Shown piece after piece: positions 1 to 8,941 of a stretch of DNA of 64,000 bases. Positions within the stretch are counted from its first letter, which is position 1; every line of letters begins with the position of its first letter. The notes below the pieces were generated by a model. That model saw only the letters and a program-made list of their open reading frames with translations. It did no database searches and was not told the origin of the DNA. Origin of the DNA: PSRF01 sp036401595 (lineage in GTDB: Bacteria > Acidobacteriota > Blastocatellia > Pyrinomonadales > Pyrinomonadaceae); contig DASWUM010000039.1 of NCBI GenBank assembly GCA_036401595.1, positions 1 through 64,000 on the forward strand, read 5' to 3'. A program made the translations under genes and the position numbers.

Positions 1-34
1 CCACGGAGGGCCGCCCCTACAGTACGTTCCGTGG
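1..34. repeat. Fragment of a GC-rich dispersed repeat (family E)
   Basis: The window opens with a short element whose ends are inverted (CCACGGA at 1-7, TCCGTGG at 28-34). Its core GGCCGCCCCTACAGTACG resembles the reverse complement of 30060-30091 (GGCCGCCAGTACAGCACG). The left part may lie outside the window. No coding capacity is seen. The relationship is judged by eye from two copies only. Confidence 0.4.
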
Positions 35-83
35 TTCTTTGTCCGTCCATGATTCGTCTCCCAACCACGGTTCCTTAATTTTA

Positions 84-112
84 TTGACAAACTGCTCTGG
101 CCTACATAAAGT
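84..112 (+). promoter_or_regulatory. Putative sigma70 promoter of the DyP operon
   Basis: A perfect -35 hexamer TTGACA (84-89) is followed after 17 bases by TAAAGT (107-112). It lies about 95 bases upstream of the first gene of the peroxidase run. Transcription from here would give a leader of roughly 85-90 bases. Confidence 0.45.
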
Positions 113-206
113 GCTGGACGTTCAATTCTCTTGCTTATCAAGGTCAGGGAAGCCGCAATCCTCGCACGTCCCAGGTTTTGAACCGCAGATAAAGGAGGGC
201 ATCAAT

Positions 207-650
207 ATGGCTCATACAGTTGAGGAATTACTCAACCTGACTGACGTTCAGCTCGACGAACTCTTCGCGCAAGGTACTGTCGGCGACATCCCGAACGGTC
301 AGGCCAAAGGCACGGCCATCATCGCTAACGGCACAAAGTTCAGCGACGAAATCGCGCAGTTCGTCAACTTTTTTGCGTGGCAGGGAAAAACGTTCGACGC
401 AGAAGAGGGCGTGCTCAGAAATCGCATCACTCACTTCGGCATCAACGCCATCATCGCAAAAGTATACAAAGGACCAAGCTGGTTCGATCAGAAGGACTGC
501 ATCGTTCTCGATTATTCAAAGACCTCTCTTGTGGCCCGCTGGATTCGAGATGAGATTCGACTCATCGATCCGAATTTCTATCTCGGACGCGTTTACTGGG
601 GTGAGAAGCCGCTGATCCATTTTGCGCTCGAGTTCCCACCGCAGCAGTAA
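207..650 (+). CDS. Small unknown protein, first gene of the DyP operon
   Basis: 147 residues. The ATG at 207 is chosen because a strong ribosome binding site (AAAGGAGG, 191-198) lies 8 bases upstream; the frame stays open further upstream but without such a signal. No signal peptide or membrane segment is visible, so the product is probably cytoplasmic. The C-terminal third (RDEIRLIDPNFYLGRVYW, then a HFALEF ending) recalls small beta-barrel/lipocalin-like domains of the DUF4334 kind, but that is only an impression. It is followed after 14 bases by the membrane-protein gene and then the DyP peroxidase, so a role with the peroxidase is inferred from position. No function is assigned. Confidence 0.75.
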   Translation: MAHTVEELLNLTDVQLDELFAQGTVGDIPNGQAKGTAIIANGTKFSDEIAQFVNFFAWQGKTFDAEEGVLRNRITHFGINAIIAKVYKGPSWFDQKDCIVLDYSKTSLVARWIRDEIRLIDPNFYLGRVYWGEKPLIHFALEFPPQQ

Positions 651-664
651 TTCTGCTTACTGAC

Positions 665-1957
665 ATGACGTTTCAATCGAGTTTCATGGTGGTTGCACCG
701 CTCGACGCCAAACGCACGGACGAGTTGCGGAGTCTACTCGCCACGATGAACCGTGTGCCGGGCATGGCAAATCCCGACAACGAGATCATCCCGTTTGGAC
801 GGCTGCCCGATTTGCATTTCGCACGCATCGTCGTCCTCGAGGATCAAACGCTCGACGACATCACCACAGCCTACGGCCTCCCACGCCGGAACTACCCGCT
901 CTACCTCGCATTTCTCGCTGACTTTGATGGTGACGTCGATCGCTTTCGCAACCAGATGATCTCAATTGCCAGTAAAGGTCTGGAGCAGATTTTTTCTTTC
1001 TGCATTGACTTCAAGACTGGTATGGACATCGCCCGCTGGATGAAACAGCACGAGCATCGTCCGTCGACTATGTATATCAACTGGGTTGGGCGCACGATGC
1101 AGCAGATTCGCGAAGAGAACGCCTTGCGACACGTTGTGCAAACATTCGTCTTCAACAGTGGACCAAAGTTTGAAACAACTGCGCCGGAAGAGATCCGTCG
1201 TGCAATCAAAGGATTTGTCGCTAGTCAGCCGCTGAAGCTGACACCAATCGGAAAAATGCCGCTGTCGTGGCGAGTCAAAAACCTCGCGCATTTGATCTTT
1301 GTTCCGATCGTACTGTTGTTCCTGACGCCGCTGATTATTCTTTATCTGCCGTTTTTCGCATTCCAGTTGCGCCGGCGCGAAAAGAGCGACATGGAAATTG
1401 CTCCGCGGCCGACGGCTGAATACGTCAACAAGCTCGCCCGAATCGAGGACTACGACGTCACGAACCAGTTCACCGCGATGGGTAGCCTGAAACCGGGATT
1501 ATTCCGCCGCTGGTTGCTCGTCTATCTCCTGTGGCTCATCGAATACACCACGCGTCACGTCTACACGCGCGGCCATCTTGCTCGCGTGCCCTCAATTCAT
1601 TTTGCGCGCTGGGTCTTTATCGATAACAAGCAACGTCTCGTGTTTTGCAGTAACTACGATGGCAGTCTCGAATCGTATATGGACGACTTCATCAACAAAG
1701 TCGCTTTCGGGCTCAACGTAGTTTTCAGCAACGGAATTGGTTATCCCACGACGAACTGGCTCGTCTTTCAGGGCGCGAAGGACGAACAGAAGTTTAAATA
1801 CTTCATCCGCCGGCACGAGCTGCCGACTGAAGTTTGGTACGACGGCCATACCGGTCTTACTAATTTCGATTTGAAACGCAATGCACTGATTCGGAGTGGA
1901 CTGGAACAGCAATCGATGACGAACGCAGAAGCGAAGCAGTGGCTGCAACTGTTGTGA
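665..1957 (+). CDS. Unknown membrane-anchored protein next to DyP peroxidase
   Basis: 430 residues, start ATG with no clear Shine-Dalgarno, 14 bases after the previous stop, so translation may be coupled. The N-terminal part (about 1-120) looks soluble alpha/beta. A strong hydrophobic stretch at about 207-234, followed by the basic RRREK, is a membrane anchor, and a second amphipathic or hydrophobic stretch lies near 280-295. The C-terminal part (about 310-430) is again soluble. The gene ends three bases before the DyP peroxidase ATG. I do not recognise a named family. The tight linkage suggests a partner that brings the peroxidase to the membrane, which is inference. Confidence 0.75.
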   Translation: MTFQSSFMVVAPLDAKRTDELRSLLATMNRVPGMANPDNEIIPFGRLPDLHFARIVVLEDQTLDDITTAYGLPRRNYPLYLAFLADFDGDVDRFRNQMISIASKGLEQIFSFCIDFKTGMDIARWMKQHEHRPSTMYINWVGRTMQQIREENALRHVVQTFVFNSGPKFETTAPEEIRRAIKGFVASQPLKLTPIGKMPLSWRVKNLAHLIFVPIVLLFLTPLIILYLPFFAFQLRRREKSDMEIAPRPTAEYVNKLARIEDYDVTNQFTAMGSLKPGLFRRWLLVYLLWLIEYTTRHVYTRGHLARVPSIHFARWVFIDNKQRLVFCSNYDGSLESYMDDFINKVAFGLNVVFSNGIGYPTTNWLVFQGAKDEQKFKYFIRRHELPTEVWYDGHTGLTNFDLKRNALIRSGLEQQSMTNAEAKQWLQLL

Positions 1958-1960
1958 CTT

Positions 1961-3460
1961 ATGTCAAATGAAGTTGATTACGACGACGTTCAGGGTCTGG
2001 TGCGCTTTGCCTTTGGCAAGTTGGATGGAGCGTGCTTCTACCTTGTGCGCATAAAGGATGCGGGTGCGGCGCGCTCGTGGCTCGCGAATGCGCGCGTTAC
2101 CAGTGCGCGCACGTTGTCGCCGCCGCCGGAGACCGCTTTGCAGGTCGGGTTTACTGTCGATGGTCTACGAGAGCTTGGTGTTCCGAAAGACGCGATTGAC
2201 GGTTTTGCGCCGGAGTTTGTTGCCGGAATGGGGGAAGAAAACCGTGCGCGACGTCTCGGCGACGTTGGCGATAACGCGCCGGTAAAGTGGACTTGGGGAT
2301 GGGGTGATCAAACACCTCATCTCGTGATCATGATGTACGGCAAGAAAGACGCTCTTGCGCAGGTCGAAGCAGAGTTCAAAGGTCCATCCTGGGATAGTGC
2401 TTTTCAAGAGTTGGAACGCCTCGGGACGGACGACCTCGGCGATGTCGAGCCGTTTGGTTTTGTGGACGGGATCAGCCAGCCAACGATCGATTGGGACGGG
2501 AAACGAAAGATCAAGGGCGATCAGTTTGTTTACAGCAATGTCGTCTCGCTCGGCGAGTTCCTGCTCGGATATTCGAATGAGTACAACGAATACACAGACC
2601 GTCCCGTCCTGGATCCAAAGAGTAAAGGTGCGGCGGACTTGCTGCCGGCGCTGGATCAGCCGCAGAAGAAAGATCTCGGCCGCAACGGTACGTATTTGGT
2701 GATGCGTCAGCTAGTGCAGAATGTGCGTGGCTTCTGGCAGTTTGCGGATGCGGCGGCGCACTCAAACCCGGAAGAGCGCATGCGTCTGGCCGAAGCCATG
2801 CTCGGTCGTAAGTTGGACGGCACGCCGCTCTTACCATTGCAGAATCAACCCATCGACGGCGTCGGCGCGACTAAAGAAGATCGTGATTACAATCAGTTTA
2901 CTTTTGGAACTGATCCTGTAGGTGACCGTTGTCCGCTCGGATCGCACGTTCGCCGTGCCAATCCTCGCAACGCAGATTTCCCGAATCCTGTGACTGGAAT
3001 GATCTCGCACTTCATTCAACTGCTCGGCTTCGGGCGCAAAGGTTTGCGTGACGATCTGATGTCGCCTACGCGTTTTCATCGTTTGGTGCGTCGAGGAAGA
3101 GAGTATGGTCCGGGCGTGTCGCCGCAGCAGGCGCTTCAACCGGGGCAGCCCGGCGAAGGCGAGAATGGACTTCATTTCATTTGTATCAATAGCAACATCG
3201 CGCGGCAGTTTGAGTTTGTGCAGGGCGCATGGCTGACCAGCACGAAGTTTGATGGCCTGAGTGAAGAGAGTGATCCGATGCTGGGAGATCGGGCGGCGGT
3301 CGCGGGCTGCCCGGAACCGAACACGTTTTCGCGCCCACGCGAGAGTGGTTTGCGGGAACGTTGCAGCGGTTTGCCACAGTTCGTTACGGTGCGCGGCGGT
3401 GCTTACTTCTTCCTGCCGAGCCTCAGAGCGTTGCGCTACTTCGCCACAATCGGATCTTAA
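1961..3460 (+). CDS. DyP-type haem peroxidase
   Basis: 499 residues. DyP peroxidases use H2O2 to oxidise dyes, phenolics or metals with a b-type haem. The family signature GXXDG is present as GFVDG at residues 166-170, where the Asp acts in peroxide cleavage. The later CPLGSHVRRANPR block (about 324-336) is the conserved haem-side motif containing the catalytic Arg. The length fits the larger DyP classes. No signal peptide or Tat motif is visible, so unlike many DyPs it does not appear to be exported on its own. It is the third gene of a tight run (3-base gap upstream), followed after a hairpin-forming repeat by a large cytochrome c gene. The substrate is unknown. Confidence 0.9.
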   Translation: MSNEVDYDDVQGLVRFAFGKLDGACFYLVRIKDAGAARSWLANARVTSARTLSPPPETALQVGFTVDGLRELGVPKDAIDGFAPEFVAGMGEENRARRLGDVGDNAPVKWTWGWGDQTPHLVIMMYGKKDALAQVEAEFKGPSWDSAFQELERLGTDDLGDVEPFGFVDGISQPTIDWDGKRKIKGDQFVYSNVVSLGEFLLGYSNEYNEYTDRPVLDPKSKGAADLLPALDQPQKKDLGRNGTYLVMRQLVQNVRGFWQFADAAAHSNPEERMRLAEAMLGRKLDGTPLLPLQNQPIDGVGATKEDRDYNQFTFGTDPVGDRCPLGSHVRRANPRNADFPNPVTGMISHFIQLLGFGRKGLRDDLMSPTRFHRLVRRGREYGPGVSPQQALQPGQPGEGENGLHFICINSNIARQFEFVQGAWLTSTKFDGLSEESDPMLGDRAAVAGCPEPNTFSRPRESGLRERCSGLPQFVTVRGGAYFFLPSLRALRYFATIGS

Positions 3461-3465
3461 ACAAT

Positions 3466-3555
3466 GCCACAAAAAGGGCCACAAAAAGCACATAAGGCAC
3501 AAAAAGCACAAAACGTTCTTTTTGTGCCTTATGTGAATTTTGTGCTTTTTGTGGC
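3466..3555. repeat. Family B hairpin repeat after the DyP gene
   Basis: A-rich repeat made of GCCACAAAAAG and GCACATAAGGCAC words and their inverse. The inner arms 3489-3506 and 3518-3535 are perfectly complementary over 18 bp around an 11-base loop. Outer arms (from 3478, and to about 3555) extend the pairing after a gap. It lies between the peroxidase stop and the cytochrome Shine-Dalgarno, so it could end or attenuate transcription or protect the upstream mRNA 3' end. Related copies lie at 8843, 11286, 17933, 28009 and 33961. Confidence 0.8.
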
Positions 3556-3568
3556 TGGAGGTTGAACA

Positions 3569-6040
3569 ATGGCATTAAAGTCTCGCCCTTTATTGATCGT
3601 TCTAGTCATTGTCCTTGCGGTGGTCGCCATCGGTTTCGTTGTGTACAGCAAACTCAAACCCGCTGGTCCAAAACCCGGTGAGGTCCTCGATGAGGCGCGC
3701 GTGGCGCAGCGTGCCGCGTCAACGTTTCCGGCTGCCGACGAAGATTACTTCCACGATATGGACGGCGGCGTTCAGTTAACGCCCGAAGAGATCAAAGGCC
3801 GCAACACGTGGATCGTTTGGACCGCCGGCAACGACCGCATGTGGGATAAGTTGGGTAACAAGAGTGCGGGGGCCCTCGACTTCATCAAGATACTTTCGTC
3901 CCATCCGAGCACGCCGAACCTCACTCGTGACAAGCGCTGGGAATATCTCGGCCTCGTCAACGATCCGTGTTTTGAAAAGGCGACTGGTCCGGATCCGAAT
4001 CGCTTTGGTCTCTGGCTCGACAAGCGTCGCGCTGATTGTCCGCCCGACCCATTCGAGAACGAGCAAAAGTATCCGGGTGTCAAAGTCGGAGCGCGTGGAA
4101 AAAACATTCCGGCCGGGTCGTTCTATGGCTACGAAACCGGCATCGTCGGACTGCGACTGTTTCCCAACCCCGACTTCGACGAAGCCGCAGCACAACGCTG
4201 GAACGCTGAGAAGTACTACACCGACAAAAATTACTACTACTCGAAAGATCTAATTCGCCCGTATCGTGTCGGCATGTCGTGCGGCTTCTGTCACGTTGGC
4301 CCAAATCCTGTGAAGCCACCGGCCGATCCGGACAATCCGAAGTGGGAAAACCTGAGCTCCAACGTCGGCGCTCAGTATTTCTGGATCGATCGGATTTTTT
4401 ACTGGGAAGCAGACGAGAGCAACTTCGTCTATCAACTCTTCCACACTTCGCGACCCGGAACCCTCGACACGTCGCTCGTCTCAACCGACAACATCAACAA
4501 TCCACGCACGATGAATGCGATGTACATGCTCAGACCACGTCTGTTGCATGCACAGCGTTGGGGCAAGGAAACGCTCTTCGGCGGTGACAAAGACAACCGC
4601 CAGTTCAACGACTACCTCCAGGATGGACCGCTCACGAAGTTGTACGAAAAGCCCGACACGGTCTACACGCCCCGTGTTCTCAAAGACGGTTCGGATTCGG
4701 TCGGCGCCATGGGCGCGCTCAATCGTGTCTATATAAACATCGGGGTGTTCAGCGAAGAATGGCTGTTGCATTTCAACGCTCTAGTCGGCGGCAAACCGAT
4801 CACGCCGATCACGATTGCCGACTCGCGCAAGAATTCGAGTTACTTCGAAGCCACAGAGAATCAAACCTTCAACATGGCGTTATTCTTTCTGAAGACTACG
4901 AATCCCCATTACTTGAAAGACGCGCCCGGTGGCTCCGCTTATCTCGCAGCCGATCAGGGACAACTAACACGCGGCAAGACCGTCTTCGCAGAGCGTTGCG
5001 CGCGTTGTCACTCCAGCAAAATACCGGAGGGCGCACCGGGTCTCGACGAAGGTCACGGCTGCAATGGAAAAGACTATTTGACCTGTTGGAACAAATACTG
5101 GGCGTGGACCAAGACCGACGAGTTCAAACAGAAGATGCGCGAGATGGTGCTCGCCGACGATTTTCTGACGGATAACTATCTCTCGACCGAGTTGCGTGTG
5201 CCTGTCACGTTGCTGCAAACAAATGCTTGCAGTCCGCTTGCGACCAACGCTCTCGGCGGAAACATCTGGGACAACTTCTCATCGCAGTCGTACAAAGATC
5301 TGCCGTCTGTCGGCACGATCACCTGGTACGATCCGCTGACTGGCGAGCCGCGTCAGTATCAAATGCCTGCGGGTGGTCGTGGTTATACGCGTCCACCGTC
5401 GCTGGTCAGTCTCTGGTCTACGGCACCGTACCTCTTGAACAACAGCGTCGGCGAGTTTCACGTGAGCCCGTCTGTCGATGAGCGAATGAAGTCATTTCAA
5501 AACTCGATCGAGCAGATGCTTTGGCCCGAGAAGCGCGACAAGGATCTTGTGCTTGGGGATAAGATTCCGGGCCGCATCGATCGCACCACTCAGCAGAGTT
5601 ATCTGCGCGTCAGCTCCGGATACCTGCCTGATTTCCTGAAAGGTACGAGCGGATTTCTGTCGAAGTATTTCCCGTCGATCTTTGCGGATGAAGGAATCGA
5701 GATTGGGCCATTGCCGAAAGGAACTCCGGTCGGTTTGCTATCGAATCTCGACCTGTTCCGCGAGACTTCAGGACTCGGCGACCGCGCTCAACGAGATGCC
5801 GAAATCCTGAAACTGCTGCTTGATATCAAGCGGGCACTGAAGAGTCTGCCACAGGGAGCGTCTGACGCGCAGGCGACTGAAGTGTTGAAGCCACTCGTTG
5901 GACCGATGCTGGAATTCAGCAAGTGCCCGGATCTGATCGTGAATCGCGGCCACTATTTCGGCACCGACAAGTTCGCAGAAGAACCCGCGCTCAGCGATGA
6001 AGACAAGCGCGCGCTGATCGAATATTTGAAGACGTTGTAG
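3569..6040 (+). CDS. Large membrane-anchored c-type cytochrome (two CXXCH)
   Basis: 823 residues. A good Shine-Dalgarno (GGAGG, about 3557-3561) precedes the ATG. Residues about 7-27 form an uncleaved-looking signal anchor (LLIVLVIVLAVVAIGFVVY), placing the rest in the periplasm. Two haem c sites are visible: CGFCH at 238-242 and CARCH at 477-481. The first lies in a long domain that does not look like an ordinary small cytochrome c. The second heads a cytochrome c/peroxidase-like domain. It follows the DyP gene and may exchange electrons with the same system (inference). Maturation would need the ccm genes at 46-53 kb. Its stop codon TAG merges into a GCCACCAG repeat-like word. Confidence 0.85.
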   Translation: MALKSRPLLIVLVIVLAVVAIGFVVYSKLKPAGPKPGEVLDEARVAQRAASTFPAADEDYFHDMDGGVQLTPEEIKGRNTWIVWTAGNDRMWDKLGNKSAGALDFIKILSSHPSTPNLTRDKRWEYLGLVNDPCFEKATGPDPNRFGLWLDKRRADCPPDPFENEQKYPGVKVGARGKNIPAGSFYGYETGIVGLRLFPNPDFDEAAAQRWNAEKYYTDKNYYYSKDLIRPYRVGMSCGFCHVGPNPVKPPADPDNPKWENLSSNVGAQYFWIDRIFYWEADESNFVYQLFHTSRPGTLDTSLVSTDNINNPRTMNAMYMLRPRLLHAQRWGKETLFGGDKDNRQFNDYLQDGPLTKLYEKPDTVYTPRVLKDGSDSVGAMGALNRVYINIGVFSEEWLLHFNALVGGKPITPITIADSRKNSSYFEATENQTFNMALFFLKTTNPHYLKDAPGGSAYLAADQGQLTRGKTVFAERCARCHSSKIPEGAPGLDEGHGCNGKDYLTCWNKYWAWTKTDEFKQKMREMVLADDFLTDNYLSTELRVPVTLLQTNACSPLATNALGGNIWDNFSSQSYKDLPSVGTITWYDPLTGEPRQYQMPAGGRGYTRPPSLVSLWSTAPYLLNNSVGEFHVSPSVDERMKSFQNSIEQMLWPEKRDKDLVLGDKIPGRIDRTTQQSYLRVSSGYLPDFLKGTSGFLSKYFPSIFADEGIEIGPLPKGTPVGLLSNLDLFRETSGLGDRAQRDAEILKLLLDIKRALKSLPQGASDAQATEVLKPLVGPMLEFSKCPDLIVNRGHYFGTDKFAEEPALSDEDKRALIEYLKTL

Positions 6041-6069
6041 CCACCAGACAAGCACAAAGGCGACTAACT

Positions 6070-6726
6070 ATGAACTTTGATTGGCTGCTCAGAGGTTCCG
6101 GATCGACGACGGTAATTTTCTTCGTGCTAGTGGCTATTGCCGTCTGCACTCAACTTACAAAAACAACGGTGTCGCGGTCGCTGCCATTTGTTTTACGTGC
6201 CTTGCTCAAAGCCGCTCCGGCGTTGTTCCTGACTTATTTGTCGTGGTCGCTCGGACAAACTCACGCAGCGCTGCTGTTTCTGTTTTGCAGTCTCGGCGAC
6301 ATCCTCCTGGATTTGCCTGAAGACAAGGTGCCCCATGGGTTCCAACTTGGCGCGATCTCGTTTGCCGTGGGCCTCGTGTTCGTTTGTATTCTGAGTTATC
6401 ACAATCCGCTTCCGGGACACCCGTTGATGCCTCTCGCAATAACCAACGTTGTGATTTCGATTTTTGTATTGCGCTGGGTGTTACCACGAATCAAAGGCGT
6501 CGAGCGAATTCTGGAAGTTGTCTATTTCGGAATGCTGATTGTGGCCAACATCTTCGCGTCGAGCTCGTTAGTTCCGGTCTTCCTGGGAAGCTCGTTGTGG
6601 TTCATGTCTGACCTGTCGATCGGTTTGGGAAGCAACGTTTCAGACGATCCCGTCAATAGTCTCGACACGCTGGGACTCTACGACCTCGGGCTCTATTTTC
6701 TTGCCATTGGCTTTCTAAATAGTTAA
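6070..6726 (+). CDS. YhhN/TMEM86-type lysoplasmalogenase-like membrane protein
   Basis: 218 residues, almost entirely hydrophobic with about eight membrane spans. The segment LFLFCSLGDILLDLPED matches the conserved acidic GD...D signature of the YhhN family (human TMEM86B hydrolyses the vinyl-ether bond of lysoplasmalogens), and a second acidic motif (FMSDLSIG) lies near the C-terminus. An AAAGG ribosome binding site lies about 10 bases upstream of the ATG. It is 29 bases after the cytochrome gene, so it may share its transcript. The family assignment is fairly safe; the bacterial substrate is not certain. Confidence 0.8.
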   Translation: MNFDWLLRGSGSTTVIFFVLVAIAVCTQLTKTTVSRSLPFVLRALLKAAPALFLTYLSWSLGQTHAALLFLFCSLGDILLDLPEDKVPHGFQLGAISFAVGLVFVCILSYHNPLPGHPLMPLAITNVVISIFVLRWVLPRIKGVERILEVVYFGMLIVANIFASSSLVPVFLGSSLWFMSDLSIGLGSNVSDDPVNSLDTLGLYDLGLYFLAIGFLNS

Positions 6727-6748
6727 CAAGAATATTTTTGACGCGGAT

Positions 6749-6776
6749 GCACGCGGATCTCATTCGATCCGCGTGC
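6749..6776. repeat. Perfect 11-bp inverted repeat before the DUF5715-like gene
   Basis: GCACGCGGATC (6749-6759) and GATCCGCGTGC (6766-6776) pair perfectly around a 6-base loop. It sits between the lysoplasmalogenase-like stop and the next ATG at 6791. The words resemble family A (GGAT, ATCCG). There is no U-tract, so a terminator call is weak; an operator or mRNA-stability hairpin is equally possible. Confidence 0.6.
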
Positions 6777-6790
6777 TATATTCGTGGTCA

Positions 6791-7849
6791 ATGCGCAGAC
6801 GGGTTTTGTTGGTTCTCATTTTGTTGATAGCGGGTGTAGCGGCGTGGCGGATTATTCGTTTCACTTCCGAAAGACGCAATCGCCTCTTTCAATCGGCTAG
6901 CGATCTATCGAATCTGGCTGCCAATTCCGCGACGTATTCGTGGGACGCAGCAGTGGAGCAGGTTAAAGCTCCTCGCGCCGAGGAATTGGGCGGAGTTCTC
7001 GATGTTCCGCCTGAGCTCAAACATTACGAAGAGCGATACTGGTTTCTCGCTACTCAAGTCGCCGAAATTGAGAAATACAACGTTCACACGGTTCAGGATT
7101 ATTTCGATCTTGCGGCCATGATCGAGCGTGGTGATTTGGTTCCACTTCCGGCTGTTACCGAAACCTACATCCTGCTCGGCGTCGGCCAACGCGCTGATGA
7201 AGATCCTTTCATAAAATTCGACGAAGAGAACAACGTTGTCAGCGCGAGTCCCGACGAATACCGGGCGATCCAAAAGCTTGCACAAAACTTCAACGGGCGC
7301 TCGTTCGATCTCGAGAATCCTTACGATCGTCACGTGCTGAAGATTAACATGCTCAGTACGATCAGACCGCAGGCGTTGAAGATCATCGAAGAGGTTGCAG
7401 CCGCGTATCACCAAAATTTCGATCGACCACTGCCGGTTAGTTCGTTGGTTAGACCGGAGCAATATCAGCACTCTTTGAGACGTGTGAACCGGAATGCCGT
7501 CACGATTGATACGCCGCCACATTCAACCGGTCTCGCCTTCGATATCGACTATCGCTACATGAGCGTTGCGGAACAAAACTTCCTCATGGAGCAGCTCGCC
7601 AAGATCAAGAATGAAGGGCGTATCGAGGTCATACGCGAGCGTAATGCGAACTATCATGTCTTCGCGTTTGTGAACGGAACGCGACCCAGCGACGATCTGG
7701 TCTCTGCCTCACTCGAAAAGGCCGGCGCACCGCCGCCCGAAGAAGCGAACCACACTGAAGCGAAGCCCGTGAAGACCAAGAGCAAAGCAGGGAAGAGGAC
7801 GCCGAGGCCACGCGCGAAGGCCCGTGTTACGCGCAAGCGCCGACGTTAA
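6791..7849 (+). CDS. Membrane-anchored DUF5715-like (M15-like) protein
   Basis: 352 residues if started at the ATG at 6791, just before a basic N-terminus and a membrane segment (LLVLILLIAGVAAW). The frame is also open from 6773. HSTGLAFD (H244 to D251) matches the SxHxxGxAxD zinc-ligand pattern of M15/VanY peptidases, and ANYHVFAF near residue 290 would carry the second His. The overall shape is that of DUF5715 proteins, predicted cell-wall peptidases. The last 40 residues are extremely Lys/Arg-rich, which could bind peptidoglycan or other polyanions. A second M15-like gene follows 98 bases later. Confidence 0.7.
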   Translation: MRRRVLLVLILLIAGVAAWRIIRFTSERRNRLFQSASDLSNLAANSATYSWDAAVEQVKAPRAEELGGVLDVPPELKHYEERYWFLATQVAEIEKYNVHTVQDYFDLAAMIERGDLVPLPAVTETYILLGVGQRADEDPFIKFDEENNVVSASPDEYRAIQKLAQNFNGRSFDLENPYDRHVLKINMLSTIRPQALKIIEEVAAAYHQNFDRPLPVSSLVRPEQYQHSLRRVNRNAVTIDTPPHSTGLAFDIDYRYMSVAEQNFLMEQLAKIKNEGRIEVIRERNANYHVFAFVNGTRPSDDLVSASLEKAGAPPPEEANHTEAKPVKTKSKAGKRTPRPRAKARVTRKRRR

Positions 7850-7947
7850 AGTCAGATTATTTAAATGTTGCGACGTCGAACCGTGGGACGACTTTCAGGC
7901 ATCTTTCTGTTTTGACGGTCTTCTCCGTCTTCGCAGACAAAGAGATT

Positions 7948-8844
7948 ATGAAGAATTTTGTAATTATCGCCCTGTTTGTTTTCATCGCCGGTGTTGTGGC
8001 CTTTGCCGCGCACGGTAGTAGAGGTCAATCACGATCAAAGGCGGCTGGGCCTGTAAAGGCTACGCCAGCGGCTCGCATCACGGAAATCAGTGCTCCGAAA
8101 GCGTCGCGATTCACAGCGGCAGCCACCGAAAACGCGAGTCTCAGAAACGATCTCACCTGGACCTTTGGCGGAAAACAGCAGCGCGGCTGGTATCTGTATG
8201 ATCTCTTGATCGGCGAAACCCTGAACGTTCATACCGACCCGATAACAACTACCTTCGCCGAGTCGCTGGCAACATGGAAGAAAAAGCATGGCTTGAATGC
8301 GAATGGTGTTCTTGATGAAGACGCTTTGATGGCGCTGGTGTCTCAGTGGCAGGGCAACCGGCTGAAGAACCGCGATTACGCAACTCCGGATCAGCTACTG
8401 ACAGCTCCGCCGGCTGATTTCTTCGACCTATCCAGAGCTGAGGAACTGCGCCAGGTCGAGCGGACTACTTACGCTGCGTACAAGAAGATGATTGCTGCGG
8501 CGATTGCCGATTCGGCGCTAAAACTTTCACATACTGCGTCCGGCGAGCTCGCGCCAGGAGAGCAATACTTGAAGATCGTCTCTTCATTCCGTTCGCGCGA
8601 ATATCAGGACAACTTGCGACGTCAGTCGCCAAACTCCGGCAGCGCCGGACTCGCAGTTAACAGCCCGCATTTCACCGGCCGTGCGCTCGATCTCTATGTC
8701 GGCGGCAGCCCGGTCGATACCAAAGATTCGAATCGCGCCATTCAGGTCAACACGCCCGTTTATCGCTGGCTCGTTCGCAACGCGGATCGCTTTGGTTTCC
8801 GTCCCTATTTCTACGAACCGTGGCACTGGGAATACGTTAAGTAG
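7948..8844 (+). CDS. D-Ala-D-Ala carboxypeptidase-like protein (M15 family)
   Basis: 298 residues from the ATG at 7948, preceded by an AAAGAG-type ribosome binding site. The N-terminus (KNFVIIALFVFIAGVVAFAA) is a signal peptide or anchor. A middle part (about 60-135) resembles a peptidoglycan-binding/YkuD-associated region. The C-terminal catalytic domain holds SPHFTGRALD (H241, D248) and EPWHWEY (H293), the zinc ligands and catalytic residues of M15B/VanY carboxypeptidases. Expected role: periplasmic trimming of peptidoglycan stem peptides. The stop TAG is directly followed by CCACAAAACGCAC, a family B half repeat. Confidence 0.85.
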   Translation: MKNFVIIALFVFIAGVVAFAAHGSRGQSRSKAAGPVKATPAARITEISAPKASRFTAAATENASLRNDLTWTFGGKQQRGWYLYDLLIGETLNVHTDPITTTFAESLATWKKKHGLNANGVLDEDALMALVSQWQGNRLKNRDYATPDQLLTAPPADFFDLSRAEELRQVERTTYAAYKKMIAAAIADSALKLSHTASGELAPGEQYLKIVSSFRSREYQDNLRRQSPNSGSAGLAVNSPHFTGRALDLYVGGSPVDTKDSNRAIQVNTPVYRWLVRNADRFGFRPYFYEPWHWEYVK

Positions 8845-8863
8845 CCACAAAACGCACAAAAAT
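8843..8863. repeat. Family B half repeat overlapping a stop codon
   Basis: AGCCACAAAACGCACAAAAA begins inside the TAG stop of the M15 gene. Only one arm is present, so no hairpin forms. It is an example of the rule that these repeats begin at the stop codon. Confidence 0.6.
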
Positions 8864-8865
8864 AG

Positions 8866-8894
8866 TTAGTGCCGGTCGAGGAGTTCTGTATAAT
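8866..8894 (+). promoter_or_regulatory. Putative promoter with perfect -10 box
   Basis: TATAAT (8889-8894) preceded after 17 bases by a weak -35 (TTAGTG, 8866-8871). It lies about 48 bases upstream of the ATG at 8942 and would drive that single gene. Confidence 0.5.
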
Positions 8895-8941
8895 GAGGCT
8901 CTCTTAACGGACAGGATTCATGAACGGCGGTGTGTTTGATC

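Noticed and set aside
2831..3511. Long minus-strand frame over the DyP gene beginning MCFLCLMCFLWPFLW
   Set aside because: It lies antisense to a clear DyP gene, and its hydrophobic start is simply the family B repeat translated. It does show how that repeat can create a signal-like peptide.
6905..7522. 205-codon minus-strand frame
   Set aside because: Antisense to the DUF5715-like gene, no ribosome binding site, no recognisable domain.
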